Shown here in pieces: positions 7,203 to 15,783 of a stretch of DNA of 22,711 bases. The DNA is taken from positions 29,701 through 52,411 of the forward strand of contig DKJQ01000161.1 in NCBI GenBank assembly GCA_002454845.1, given 5' to 3'. Positions within the stretch are counted from its first letter, which is position 1; every line of letters begins with the position of its first letter. The position numbers were made by a program, and so were the translations under genes. This stretch comes from Ignavibacteria bacterium UBA6688. GTDB taxonomy: Bacteria > Bacteroidota > Ignavibacteria > UBA10030. The notes under the pieces are model-generated. The model made no database searches. It worked only from the letters and a program-made list of their open reading frames with translations, and was not told the origin of the DNA.

Positions 7203-10058
7203 CTAACCACGCCAGCCGCGCACCCATTGCGTACCGCAGATGGTGTTGTAGGGACAAGTGGGGCAATCCTTGTGCGGCGTGTCGGTTGGGCCGAAGGGGA
7301 CCTTTGCGTCGAAAATTTCGTTCATCATCATGTTCATAATAACCCGCTCGACCTCCCTGTAAACCTCCGCGGCTGTTTGCTCGTCGTTTTCAATGCCTGC
7401 TTCGGTTTTTGGTCCGGCGTCGGGGTTGCCGAGGAAGAGGTAAAGAGGAAGGATCTCGTTGAGGTTCTTTCCGCCGGCGCGGGCTGCAAGGAGCATGTAG
7501 ATCGGCAGTTGGAACGAACCGATCGCCTTGCGCCACGTCGCGCGGTCGTTCGGGTTGAGCTTCCCGGACCTGATCCGGACGCGGCTGTCGTTGAAGCCGG
7601 TCTTGTAGTCAATGATGCACGTCTTCCCATCCCGGCTCTCCATCCGGTCGATGCGCCCGGTGAAGATGACCCCACCGAGTTCCGCTTGCAGAGACACCTC
7701 CGTCCCTTCTACAGTCACTTCGTGGTTCTGGAGGAGGGGGAGTTGATACCACGCCATGAATTTCTTCAGTTGCAGGGTCACTTGCTTCTTGAAGAAGTGG
7801 GCCGGACCGATTAACTCCTCACCATACTCTTCCCGGAAACAACGGTCGATTGTTTCATCGAGCCGCGCTTCGTTCAGGTCCCCCGGTGTAAGCCGCCTGT
7901 TCATGACCGGCTTGAAAAAGTCCGCAAGGATGCGGTGGACAAGACTACCGATATCGCGGTCGTCGAGATCATCGGATGTTTCTCTTCTCTCGCGGAGCCG
8001 AAGGACATTCTGGTAATAGAACCTGATCGGGCATGCGAGGTAGGTATCGAGCTGTGACGCGCTGAAAGTTTGGCCGCGCAGGAACTTTACCATCTCCTCG
8101 GTCTTCGGAATTGCATCCGGCAGGGTGCTGACAAGGCTGACAGAATATTTCGCGACCTGCTCAAGTTCCGCTGCCAGTAACCTCCCGGCCTGGCGTTCCC
8201 TGTTCCAGATCAACTTCTGCACGAACCGGCTCTTCTCTTTCCCGGCGGACTCCGTCTCGGTGTAAAACAGATGTGTTTCTTTCGCGCCGTCAACGATGAG
8301 GTTAAAGTAATACTCGGCCAATTGCTCGCGGTCCTGGTTCGTTTCGAGTCCGAGGATCTTCCGGATCGGCTGCGGCAGGAGGAGGTCGTCCCCCGGTTTC
8401 GACGGGAGGACATCGTCGTTTGCGTCGAGGAGGTACACCGTGTCGAACTTCAGGTTGCGCGTTTCGAGCAGGCCGAGTACCTGGAGTCCGTGGAGCGGCG
8501 TGCCGGGGAAGGGGACGGACTGCGCGGCCACGTACTGATGGAAGAAAGCAAAATAGCCGGCATCGAACTCGAACCGCTTCCCGGCCAGGAGCGACCGGGA
8601 GACGCCGTCCAGCACCTCGATGAGCTGTTGCGCGTACGGCCCAAAGAACTGGTGCAGGTTCGCGGTGCTGGTGTCCGAGATATACGAAAGAACCGCGATT
8701 CCATTGCGTGCAAACTCCCCCAACGAATCAAATGCCATGAACTTCCGGATCGTGTTATCATGGATTGTTTTCAAGTGGGTTCGGAGCTGATCCGCTCCGG
8801 GAGGTGAGTCCGTTCCCCGCAACGCGCGGAGGATAAAATCTGCAAGCTCGCGGTCATTCTCAAGCTCCCGGAGATCGAGGAACTGCCGTGCGCTCCGTTC
8901 CGCAAAATATTCCTCGATCGAGTGGACGATGATGCGCGTAAGATCCGAGCGTTTCTCGAACCGGATGTTCTTGGTGTAAGGGTGGAGGATGAAGCGGACA
9001 TACGCCTGGGCTGGGAATTTGCCGTTGAATGAGCCGGCGACGAGCTCCATCAGGTTGTTGAGGAAACCATAGACCGGCGTCCGCTCCAGCGGATACCCGA
9101 GCGAGATGTTGTACGTCTCCTCCTCAAGGAGCGAGAGGGGGAGATGGAGTGCGGGAAAGAGGGCTTCCGCCGAGGGGAGGACGACGGCGGTCCGTTCGTC
9201 CAACCGCTCTCCCCGCTTCAATCGTTCCTGCAACGTTGTCGCCAGGGCGAGGACTTGGCCATGCGCGTCAGGCGCCTTGTAAAAGTGGACAACGGGTTCG
9301 CTGCCCGCGTCATCGGCGGAAGAGAACTCAGATTCCGGTATGTCAATTGATAATCGCTCGAGCTGACGGTTGAGTCCCATCCCGCTCTGGAAAAGGAGCG
9401 TGACGTTGTTCAGAGCATGGAGGTGGACAACGATCCGTCGCTCGACATTGGTGAACGCGTAGAACCCAGCAAGGACGATCCGGTTATAGGATGAGAGGTC
9501 GATTTCATGGAACCGGTCCGCCACAGCTCGGTACATCATTGATCGTGTAACGAATCTACGGGCGGCTGCTTCCGCGTAGAACCGCTCATAGTACGAACCG
9601 AGGGAATGAAACTTCGGGTAATCGACGGTGGAGAGGGTTTCCCGGATCCTCCGGTCGGAGAGGTCCCCCAGGGCAACCTCCTCAAGCTCACCAAACAACC
9701 GGAGTGCGAGCGGGAGGAACGCGTCGAGCGAAAGGAACGATTGATTCCCGAGCTTCGGTTCAAGTCCGCTGTGCACATCGTAAAGAAGCGCGACAGCGTC
9801 CACGGGGTCGATTGCCTGCACCTGTGTCCCTGTCGCCTCGGCGTGCAGAAATTCGATAAAGTGATCGATGGAGAAAATGCGGGGAGGAATGATGGCGGAG
9901 CCGTTCCGTTCACCAAGGGCCTTCCGGAGAAAGTGGGCCGGACGTTTTCCTGGGAAGACAACGATTGAGCGGGAATAGTCGCGTTCCTCAGGATGCAGCA
10001 ACGCTGCAACCGAGTCGATCAACGGTTCCCCGGGGCCTATGATTCTGACGGTGCTCAT
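7203..10058 (-). CDS. addB: AddB-like PD-(D/E)XK nuclease of a helicase-nuclease complex
   Basis: 951 residues. The N-terminal half is an inactive UvrD/Rep-like fold: VVFPGKRPAHFLRKAL (33-48) sits where Walker A would be, LAGFYAFTNVERRI (196-209) resembles the later motif, and LLDANDDVLP (543-552) follows the AddB pattern. The C-terminal nuclease domain has FSASQLDTYLACPIRFYY (665-682), IGSLVHRILADFF (703-715, His708), GRIDRME (801-807) and IIDYKTG (815-821), i.e. catalytic Asp804, Asp817 and Lys819. Cys676 together with Cys932, Cys935 and Cys941 near the C-terminus makes the four-cysteine iron-sulfur staple of AddB and related nucleases. With AddA it should resect double-strand DNA ends to start RecA-dependent repair. 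Its ATG overlaps the addA stop as ATGA. The symbol is given by family resemblance; sequence divergence from model AddB is large. Confidence 0.85.
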   Translation of the reverse strand: MSTVRIIGPGEPLIDSVAALLHPEERDYSRSIVVFPGKRPAHFLRKALGERNGSAIIPPRIFSIDHFIEFLHAEATGTQVQAIDPVDAVALLYDVHSGLEPKLGNQSFLSLDAFLPLALRLFGELEEVALGDLSDRRIRETLSTVDYPKFHSLGSYYERFYAEAAARRFVTRSMMYRAVADRFHEIDLSSYNRIVLAGFYAFTNVERRIVVHLHALNNVTLLFQSGMGLNRQLERLSIDIPESEFSSADDAGSEPVVHFYKAPDAHGQVLALATTLQERLKRGERLDERTAVVLPSAEALFPALHLPLSLLEEETYNISLGYPLERTPVYGFLNNLMELVAGSFNGKFPAQAYVRFILHPYTKNIRFEKRSDLTRIIVHSIEEYFAERSARQFLDLRELENDRELADFILRALRGTDSPPGADQLRTHLKTIHDNTIRKFMAFDSLGEFARNGIAVLSYISDTSTANLHQFFGPYAQQLIEVLDGVSRSLLAGKRFEFDAGYFAFFHQYVAAQSVPFPGTPLHGLQVLGLLETRNLKFDTVYLLDANDDVLPSKPGDDLLLPQPIRKILGLETNQDREQLAEYYFNLIVDGAKETHLFYTETESAGKEKSRFVQKLIWNRERQAGRLLAAELEQVAKYSVSLVSTLPDAIPKTEEMVKFLRGQTFSASQLDTYLACPIRFYYQNVLRLRERRETSDDLDDRDIGSLVHRILADFFKPVMNRRLTPGDLNEARLDETIDRCFREEYGEELIGPAHFFKKQVTLQLKKFMAWYQLPLLQNHEVTVEGTEVSLQAELGGVIFTGRIDRMESRDGKTCIIDYKTGFNDSRVRIRSGKLNPNDRATWRKAIGSFQLPIYMLLAARAGGKNLNEILPLYLFLGNPDAGPKTEAGIENDEQTAAEVYREVERVIMNMMMNEIFDAKVPFGPTDTPHKDCPTCPYNTICGTQWVRGWRG

Positions 10059-13000
10059 AGGTTCAATTCCCTCACCAGGTTCAGGTCGATGTAGGCGAGG
10101 TACCCATGCACAGTGCGGCCAGGGAAAAGATTCCGGGCGATTGTCATATACCGTTGAACCTGCGTCCGGTAATCTGAATTCTCCTTGCCGGTCTTGTAGT
10201 CGATCACCGTGACGGTGTCCGGATCGACCACGAGCCGGTCGATACGGTAGAGTTCCCCCTCTGCGGTCGTGACATCCTGTTCGTTGAGCACCCTCCGTCC
10301 TTCCTTCCGCATGAAAGAGGGGGAGAGGTCGTTATGATTGAGGAGCTTCAGGACGCGTTCCTTCATGGAGAGGAGATCGAACGATGCGCGTATATCGCTT
10401 CCAAGCGAGTGCAGTGCGTTCTCGACCTGGTCGTTTATCGAAGGTTCAGCGTACTCGATGCGTGCAAGGATGTTATGGATAAAGTCGCCCCGTTTCGTTT
10501 CCTCCAGTCCGATCCGATGGCCTTCAGCCGCCTGCCGGAGTCCCCGTGTATATGGGTGCGTGAGGATCATCTCACGCTGTTCCGGCTTCGCCTTTTTTTG
10601 AAAAGGTGCCTGAACTCCTTTTGTGTATCCGTCCGGAGGAAAATACCGGGAAGGAGAATCTCCCTTTGTTGCTTTCATGGAAAGGACATACAGCTCCAGC
10701 CGCGAGCGCGTAAGAGCGACATAGAGCTTGTTCAGCTCGTCCACCAACTGGAGGGCCTTGTGCTTGTTGTACACGGTCGCCAAATCCGGACTTTTTTCCG
10801 CGCCGGCTTTGGTGATGCGCAGGAGTTCAATTGCGTCATCGTGTTCTTCGATGAACATGTTTTCGGGGCGGGGGACGGCGTCGTACAGAAGAGCGATCAC
10901 AATCGGAAAGCCGAGTCCTTTTGCTTTGTGGACCGTCATAACCGTGACTGCGTCCTCGCCCGGTGCAACGGCGATATCCCATTTCGCATCCGCCGATTCC
11001 TCTTCTGCATGGCTCAGGAAGTCCTTCAGGTTATTCAATCCCGTCGTCTCAAATTCCCGGATCATCTCGAGCAGCTTGACGAGAGCGGCCTCTTCCTCCG
11101 GAAACGTGTTGAACACGCGGAATTGCTTGTAGATCTCAGACACCAGATCGTACACCGGCATGTAGCCGACGATGTTGAACAGATGTTCCAGCCGCTGTTC
11201 CCACAAGTCCGGATATGCTGTGCGGAATGCGGTATAAAGAGCTTGCCGGGGCCCCCCCGACGTGCGATGGCGGAAGAGGAGGTCCCGCATTTCTTCCACG
11301 CCCACACCCCCGCCATGGAAAAGCCTGCCTAACAAGACCGAGGCAAACGCCAGGTCATCGATGGGGGAGTCGAGGAATTTCAACAGTGAAAGGATCTCGC
11401 CGGTGATGGTGCGGGTCCGGATATCGAGACTGCTGTGCGAGAGGAAACGGATCCCCTCCGCGTTCAGCCAGCCGCTCACCGCGACAACATGATTATTTTT
11501 TGGAGTGAGGATGGCGATGTCGCGGTACGAGTAGCCACGCGCCCTGCATCCTTTGACAATTTCGATCAGTTTCGTCCGCTCCGGCGGGACATCCGGCTCT
11601 TCTTCCGGCAGTTCGAAAAATTGCAGTTCGACGTATCCCGTTCCCTTCGCCGCGGGAAGGACATCCTGTTCGAAAGAACGGAGACCGCTCATTTCCGCGA
11701 CCGCTTCTCCCACCTGCTGTGGGACGTTCGTGTGGAAAACCTCCTTCGTGAAATCGACGATCGCTTCCGCGCTCCGGTGGTTCTGCGGGAGCGTCCGGTT
11801 GTTGCATGGTGCGGAGGGGAACGACTCGTCCCCCGTCAGCAGTCGCTTCATAATCTGCCAGTCACCACCACGGAACGAGTAGATTGCCTGCTTCATATCC
11901 CCGACAAGGAAGAGACTTCCGTGTTTGCTGAGGCTCTCTTCGATGAGCGGCCGCAAGACACTCCATTGGATCGGGTTCGTATCCTGGAACTCATCGACCA
12001 GGAAATGGCTGATGCGCTCTCCGAGTGAAAAATAAATCTCCGGAACGTGCTGGCGTTGAAGGGAGGAGGCAAGCATCCTGTTCGCATCACCGAGGTCGAT
12101 TCGGCTGCGGAGTTGTTTGACGGCTTCGATGCTCTCCAGGAGGAGGCGATGGGTCTGGAGGTACGGTTGATAGTACTGTTGTGCATATCCGAGGAAATAC
12201 GGTGCAAGGAGCTCCTTCGCATCTTCCTGGAGCGCTTCAAGTTTTTGTGTAATCACTGCGGCGTCCTTAGATTTCTTCAGGACAGACTGTCCGAGCGATT
12301 TTGTTGCGAAGGCGTGGACATTTCCGGCATCCGCGTCTTCAAGGATCTTCGCGTAGTTTTTTGAGATCTCGAACCCTGATTGCCGTGCAATCGTGCCGAT
12401 TTCACGGATCGTGCCGAGCAACTCCCGTTCGATCTCCTGGAACGCCGCGCGTGCATCATTCTGCGATGGGGAGTTGGAATGGAGAGCGAGCCGGCGGTAC
12501 AGATTCTTGACTTCTTTGGCAACAGCGTCGAATGGATTCCAAAGGAATTTTTGCTTGCCGGTCCGGTTTTCATTGATCAGTCCGATCAGCGCTTCAAACA
12601 ACCCGCGCTGCTGCTCATCGGTTGCGAGTCGCTGGGCGAAATGGGAAAACGCTTCGTCCAGGAGTGCGTCGCTGTCGAGCACGAGGTCGAACTGCGGTGG
12701 GAGACCAAACTCGAGCGCGGAAACTTTCAACACGCGCGTCAGGAAACTGTCGATGGTCTGGACCTGAAAGTCGGAGTAACGGTCGAAAATAGTTTCAACG
12801 GTTGAAGTAGCCCGTGCCTTGAGGGCCTCCGGACTCAGGGAGACGATCTCCCGGAGTTGTGCGATGGTTTCCTCATTCCCGAAGGAGGCCTCCTTGAGCG
12901 TGCCGACAATGCGCTGTTTCATCTCAAGGGCGGCGTTGTTGGTAAATGTTGCCGCGAGGATGTTCTGGAGGTCGTTGGACCGGATGCGGTCGGAGAGCAG

Positions 13001-13114
13001 AAGCTGGAGTGCACGGAGCGTCAGCGTGTGTGTCTTCCCGGAACCCGCGGACGCGGAGACGAGGGTAAAGTCGGGTAAAGCAAGGGCGCTATCGTTCACG
13101 AGGATGGTGGGCAT
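10055..13114 (-). CDS. addA: AddA/RecB-like UvrD-family helicase with C-terminal nuclease domain
   Basis: 1019 residues. Superfamily 1A helicase motifs appear in order: ASAGSGKT (Walker A, 21-28), ATFTNNAALEMKQRI (motif Ia, 55-69), QTIDSF (119-124), FLVDEFQDTNPIQW (Walker B, 371-384), VGDMKQAIYSFRGGD (404-418), and later MTVHKAKGLGFPIVIALL plus LYVALTRSR, which are motifs V and VI. The C-terminus has the PD-(D/E)XK signature: GDFIHNILARIE, YRIDRLVV, and VIDYKTG with Asp972 and Lys974. It is the ATP-driven, end-resecting subunit that acts with the downstream nuclease. Length is somewhat below Bacillus AddA (about 1230). The start is ATG 13114; no strong ribosome site precedes it (only GTCTCC next to the ATG), so initiation may be weak. 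The two genes form an operon with a 4-base overlap, and repeats lie on both sides. Confidence 0.9.
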   Translation of the reverse strand: MPTILVNDSALALPDFTLVSASAGSGKTHTLTLRALQLLLSDRIRSNDLQNILAATFTNNAALEMKQRIVGTLKEASFGNEETIAQLREIVSLSPEALKARATSTVETIFDRYSDFQVQTIDSFLTRVLKVSALEFGLPPQFDLVLDSDALLDEAFSHFAQRLATDEQQRGLFEALIGLINENRTGKQKFLWNPFDAVAKEVKNLYRRLALHSNSPSQNDARAAFQEIERELLGTIREIGTIARQSGFEISKNYAKILEDADAGNVHAFATKSLGQSVLKKSKDAAVITQKLEALQEDAKELLAPYFLGYAQQYYQPYLQTHRLLLESIEAVKQLRSRIDLGDANRMLASSLQRQHVPEIYFSLGERISHFLVDEFQDTNPIQWSVLRPLIEESLSKHGSLFLVGDMKQAIYSFRGGDWQIMKRLLTGDESFPSAPCNNRTLPQNHRSAEAIVDFTKEVFHTNVPQQVGEAVAEMSGLRSFEQDVLPAAKGTGYVELQFFELPEEEPDVPPERTKLIEIVKGCRARGYSYRDIAILTPKNNHVVAVSGWLNAEGIRFLSHSSLDIRTRTITGEILSLLKFLDSPIDDLAFASVLLGRLFHGGGVGVEEMRDLLFRHRTSGGPRQALYTAFRTAYPDLWEQRLEHLFNIVGYMPVYDLVSEIYKQFRVFNTFPEEEAALVKLLEMIREFETTGLNNLKDFLSHAEEESADAKWDIAVAPGEDAVTVMTVHKAKGLGFPIVIALLYDAVPRPENMFIEEHDDAIELLRITKAGAEKSPDLATVYNKHKALQLVDELNKLYVALTRSRLELYVLSMKATKGDSPSRYFPPDGYTKGVQAPFQKKAKPEQREMILTHPYTRGLRQAAEGHRIGLEETKRGDFIHNILARIEYAEPSINDQVENALHSLGSDIRASFDLLSMKERVLKLLNHNDLSPSFMRKEGRRVLNEQDVTTAEGELYRIDRLVVDPDTVTVIDYKTGKENSDYRTQVQRYMTIARNLFPGRTVHGYLAYIDLNLVRELNL

Positions 13115-13162
13115 GGAGACGGAATATCACTGCTTTTTTCCCGCGAATCTACACGAATCCTC

Positions 13163-13213
13163 ACAGCCGGAGGCCTGTCGTTGAAGCACGCGAAGCGTGC
13201 TACTTTTTAGAAT
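13163..13213 (-). repeat. REP-like palindromic element, copy d
   Basis: Read on the minus strand: TAAAAAGT, stem AGCACGC/GCGTGCT (13201-13185), loop TTC, then TTCAACGACAGGCCTCCGGCT. This is the same stem as copy b and the opposite orientation to copies a-c. Confidence 0.65.
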
Positions 13214-13273
13214 CAGCGCCAAACCTGACAGGCGGTTGCAGCGTTGATCCAAGTTGAAGGATACATTCGCATC

Positions 13274-13326
13274 CGCCGGAGGCCTACAGTTAACGCCCGC
13301 GTAGCGGGCGACTATATGGATTGCAG
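13274..13326 (-). repeat. REP-like palindromic element, copy e
   Basis: Read on the minus strand: CCATATAGT, stem CGCCCGC/GCGGGCG (13310-13294), loop TAC, then TTAACTGTAGGCCTCCGGC. Two stem pairs differ from copy b on both arms, so the hairpin is preserved by paired changes. Confidence 0.65.
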
Positions 13327-13358
13327 CCCAAGTCGGAATAGGCTTTGCTCCAAATTGT

Positions 13359-13403
13359 GGATCGCTTGCGCGATCCTAGGTGATATGCCTTCAGCCCTCC
13401 GGC
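13359..13403. repeat. Degenerate REP-like hairpin, copy f
   Basis: GGATCGC/GCGATCC (13359-13376, loop TTGC) forms a 7-bp stem and is followed after about 15 bases by AGCCCTCCGGCTG, a divergent form of the family core. The spacing differs from the other copies, so membership is less certain. Confidence 0.35.
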
Positions 13404-13513
13404 TGTGTTTTTCTTGAGGCAAAAAGTCGTTTTGGATTTCTGAGACCGCTTTAAGATTTGTGGTATCGCGCCCGGGATTGATGAAGATTTGTGAAGATTA
13501 GTGGGTCATTCTT

Positions 13514-14098
13514 TTACTGCACCATCCCGTAACGTTTGTTTAGTGCGGTCATTTTGAGGAAATAATTCAGTCGTTGCCGGAAGATTTTAGGGCGGTGCCG
13601 CGCTCCTTCGATCCATCCGATGCGGATTCGTTTATACGATTCCGGAAATTTTTGAAAGTTCTTCCAGGTTATCGCATCCCGCTTAAGCGCTTTCAGGATG
13701 AAGGGAGGAATCACGAGTTTCTGTGCCCGGACGCTTGTGCCGGTTTTCAGCACGGACCGGCGGGCGGATCCGTTGAATGCCGCCAGGCCGGCCGCGGTCA
13801 TTTTCTTCTCTTTGATCAGCCTTCGGACCCGTTCCTTGTTCATCTCGGACCAGACGCTCTTCGGCTTGCGTGGGGTAAACCGCTGTGCGAAGCTCGCGGC
13901 ATCGATCTTTTTCATGATGCTGTCGATCCAGCCGAAGCAGAGTGCCTCCTCCACCGCATCGTTGTACGGGATGCGCGGCTTGCCGGAGCTTTTGTTGTAG
14001 TACATGAGCCAGATTTCCCGTCTTGTCGCGTGGTGCTTCTTCAACCACGCGCGCCAGGCGGTTCGGTTCTTTGGATAGAACGTGGTGGTGATCTCCAT
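13514..14098 (-). CDS. YdeI/OmpD-associated family protein
   Basis: 194 residues from ATG 14098. The family pattern is plain: AWRAWLKKHHATRREIWLMYY near the N-terminus, then KPRIPYNDAVEEALCFGWIDS, the basic RFTPRKPKSVWSEMNKERV segment and RRLIKEKKMTAAGLAAF. The C-terminal part continues with PPFILKALKR and WKNFQKFPESYKRIRIGWIEGARH, ending in a basic tail with FRQRLNYFLKM. Proteins of this family are small and cytoplasmic, sometimes annotated as bacteriocin-protection proteins; the biochemical role is not established. The start at 14098 puts the family N-terminus at the usual place with GGGGA just upstream; an in-frame ATG at 14149 would add 17 residues with no resemblance and no ribosome site. 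A 16-bp palindrome lies just before that alternative start. It stands alone between larger operons. Confidence 0.85.
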   Translation of the reverse strand: MEITTTFYPKNRTAWRAWLKKHHATRREIWLMYYNKSSGKPRIPYNDAVEEALCFGWIDSIMKKIDAASFAQRFTPRKPKSVWSEMNKERVRRLIKEKKMTAAGLAAFNGSARRSVLKTGTSVRAQKLVIPPFILKALKRDAITWKNFQKFPESYKRIRIGWIEGARHRPKIFRQRLNYFLKMTALNKRYGMVQ

Positions 14099-14149
14099 GG
14101 GGTCCCCATTGACCGGTATGGTTGTTGAGCGTAACGGTCCTGATCTCAT

Positions 14150-14165
14150 CGATCATCGATGATCG
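14150..14165. promoter_or_regulatory. 16-bp perfect palindrome upstream of the YdeI gene
   Basis: CGATCATCGATGATCG reads the same on both strands and lies 51 bases before the chosen start of the YdeI gene and 61 bases after the stop of the preceding gene. Size, symmetry and place suit an operator for a dimeric regulator; no cognate regulator can be assigned. Confidence 0.4.
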
Positions 14166-14226
14166 GAGGATTGTTGCACTAACTTTACAGAAACACTTGG
14201 TGGAATGCAATACGATGATTCGGGAC

Positions 14227-14847
14227 TTATTCCCCGGCAAGCTCCGACACATAAGACCGAAGGATGACCCGGTAAGCGGGTGCGTATCGTTGTCTATAGA
14301 TGTCCGTGTGGTGTTTCGCGGGAAAGCCCTCCCGTCGGACCGCCTGGAAATAATCCCGAAGACGCCCGGGGTCCAAGGGAATGGCCCCATGTTCTGCGAG
14401 TTGCTCCAGGTCGCGCCACCACCGTTCCAGGTTTTCGTGAGAGGATTGAAAGGTTGCGGCGGTCTCGAACATAGCCTTGAGCAAGAGCGCCGGGTTGCCG
14501 TTCCGCGCTTTGAAAGGGCGGAGGTGAAGCCGGACAAGAACACTGTCCGGGGTTAGGACGTCGTACAGAGGTTCATCCGGGGAGGCCTGAACGCTTTTCA
14601 GTTCGTGCGAGAGATACTGTCCAATCCCGGTCGTGTCGGTGAACAGGTGTTCGTTCCCCAGGGCTGCCTGGTAGAGAAGCTTGTACCAATCCTGCGCTTC
14701 CATGGCCGGATACCGCTGGAGATGAGAACGGACGATGGCATCGAACGGAACCTGTGCGGAGATGGGGGTTGGAACAGGAACAAGGGACAGGAACAAGGCA
14801 ACGAGAGGGAGATACAAGCCGCGAGGCAAGGGATATGTTCTGAACAT
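14227..14847 (-). CDS. Uncharacterised exported protein, third gene of the sigma operon
   Basis: 206 residues. The N-terminus has a basic start and a hydrophobic stretch (LYLPLVALFLSLVPVPTPISAQ), giving a Sec signal peptide with cleavage probably after about residue 31. The mature part is mostly helical, with DWYKLLYQAALGNEHLFTD around 53-71 as its most distinctive segment, then ENLERWWRDLEQL and RLRDYFQAVRREGFPAKHH. The C-terminus is HHTDIYRQRYAPAYRVILRSY. No catalytic signature is certain, although the two conserved-looking His regions (NEH, AKHH) could be a metal or active site. The ATG shares one base with the stop of the anti-sigma gene (TAATG), so the genes are translationally coupled and the protein probably belongs to the same response. 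I do not recognise a named family. Confidence 0.75.
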   Translation of the reverse strand: MFRTYPLPRGLYLPLVALFLSLVPVPTPISAQVPFDAIVRSHLQRYPAMEAQDWYKLLYQAALGNEHLFTDTTGIGQYLSHELKSVQASPDEPLYDVLTPDSVLVRLHLRPFKARNGNPALLLKAMFETAATFQSSHENLERWWRDLEQLAEHGAIPLDPGRLRDYFQAVRREGFPAKHHTDIYRQRYAPAYRVILRSYVSELAGE

Positions 14848-15680
14848 TACGGTGTCGTCAACATCGCAAGGAGACGATCTTTCTTCATCGTGGAGACCGC
14901 CGTGCAGAGGGTTTCATCCACGATCCAGACCACAACGCTGCAATCGGGGTGACCGGGGTCGGTGTACCAGCCGGATTGTTTCAAAGCGGATAGTGCTGCG
15001 GGAGGGAGGGAGAAGGAAGAGCTGTTCAGGACTTCCGATTGGTTTGCCTGGAACACGTAGACGATTTCATCTCCCAGTTTGTACACGACGTGGGCCAATT
15101 TCACGCCGCCATACTCGTCTGCAATGGCGCCGTACCAGTCGCTGTTCGGGACGTTCAACACCTTGACGGAAAGGCGGGGGTTTTGTTGCTCGAAATAGGC
15201 GAGCACGGACTCCGGGAAACAGGAAACCATGGATGGTTTCAGCTCCCCATCCCTGATAGAGAGAAATTTCTTGTACGACCGGTTGATAACGTCGTTGGAG
15301 GCAGTGTGGACCGTCAGTTGGTCGAATCCTCCCTGGGGCGAGGAGAAGAAGAGAAGGAAGATCACGAGAGCGAGTCCGCCCCCCAAAGCGGGGATAAACG
15401 AACGCGGGGTGAAAAACCGTTTGAACCAAGTCTCACCCGATGCTTCCGGTTGCAGGGATTCCTCGTGCAGGAGACTCAGGATGGTGCTATACACCTGGGG
15501 CGGAGTTGCATGCCACCGTACCCGTTCCCGGACAATCTGCTTGGAGAGCTTCTCCAGTTCGAATGCATTGCGGCATGCCGTGCAGACGCCGAGATGCGCG
15601 TGAAAGGCGCGCTCGATATCCTTCGGCAGAAACCGGTCGACGGCATCACCAAGATACACCTGAACATCACTACACGTCAA
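14847..15680 (-). CDS. Membrane anti-sigma factor with zinc-binding N-terminus
   Basis: 277 residues if started at TTG 15680, which is preceded by AGAGGG 6 bases upstream and gives MTCSDVQVYL, the usual opening of zf-HC2/ZAS proteins. The open frame reaches another TTG at 15734 (295 residues) but no ribosome site is seen there; no ATG is available. The zinc motif is HLGVCTAC, with His29, Cys33 and Cys36, in a helical segment that should hold the sigma factor. A membrane segment follows at about 96-113 (LGGGLALVIFLLFF). The periplasmic part (~165 residues) contains YKKFLSIRDGELKP, GVKLAHVVYKLGDEIVYVFQ and three cysteines. It lies right after the ECF sigma gene and one base into the next gene, so it should be that sigma factor's regulator. 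The start codon is uncertain. Confidence 0.82.
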   Translation of the reverse strand: MTCSDVQVYLGDAVDRFLPKDIERAFHAHLGVCTACRNAFELEKLSKQIVRERVRWHATPPQVYSTILSLLHEESLQPEASGETWFKRFFTPRSFIPALGGGLALVIFLLFFSSPQGGFDQLTVHTASNDVINRSYKKFLSIRDGELKPSMVSCFPESVLAYFEQQNPRLSVKVLNVPNSDWYGAIADEYGGVKLAHVVYKLGDEIVYVFQANQSEVLNSSSFSLPPAALSALKQSGWYTDPGHPDCSVVVWIVDETLCTAVSTMKKDRLLAMLTTP

Positions 15681-15783
15681 AGCCGTACCCTCTAGAAAGT
15701 GATACCAGTTGTTCCTTAGTGCCTCGATTCGCAAAAAGGGTTCAGTGTTTTATAAAGGGGTTCCGATACAATGCTCACTCGGC

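Larger units (their letters stand above)
13115..13513. other. Repeat cluster between addA and the YdeI gene
   Basis: About 400 bases without a gene. It contains REP-like copies d and e, a third related hairpin f, the decamer ACCTGACAGG (13223-13232) that also forms the arms of the hairpin after addB, and a short tandem TGAAGATT(T/A)G pair near 13482-13502. The addA promoter must lie here on the minus strand, but no clear boxes were found. Confidence 0.55.

Noticed and set aside
13163..13403. CRISPR array
   Set aside because: The repeats are palindromic, irregularly spaced, in differing sequence and without uniform spacers; they fit extragenic palindromes instead.
13683..14543. Open frame of 286 codons on the minus strand overlapping the YdeI gene and the following exported-protein gene
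   Set aside because: It overlaps two better supported genes in another frame and has no recognisable domain.
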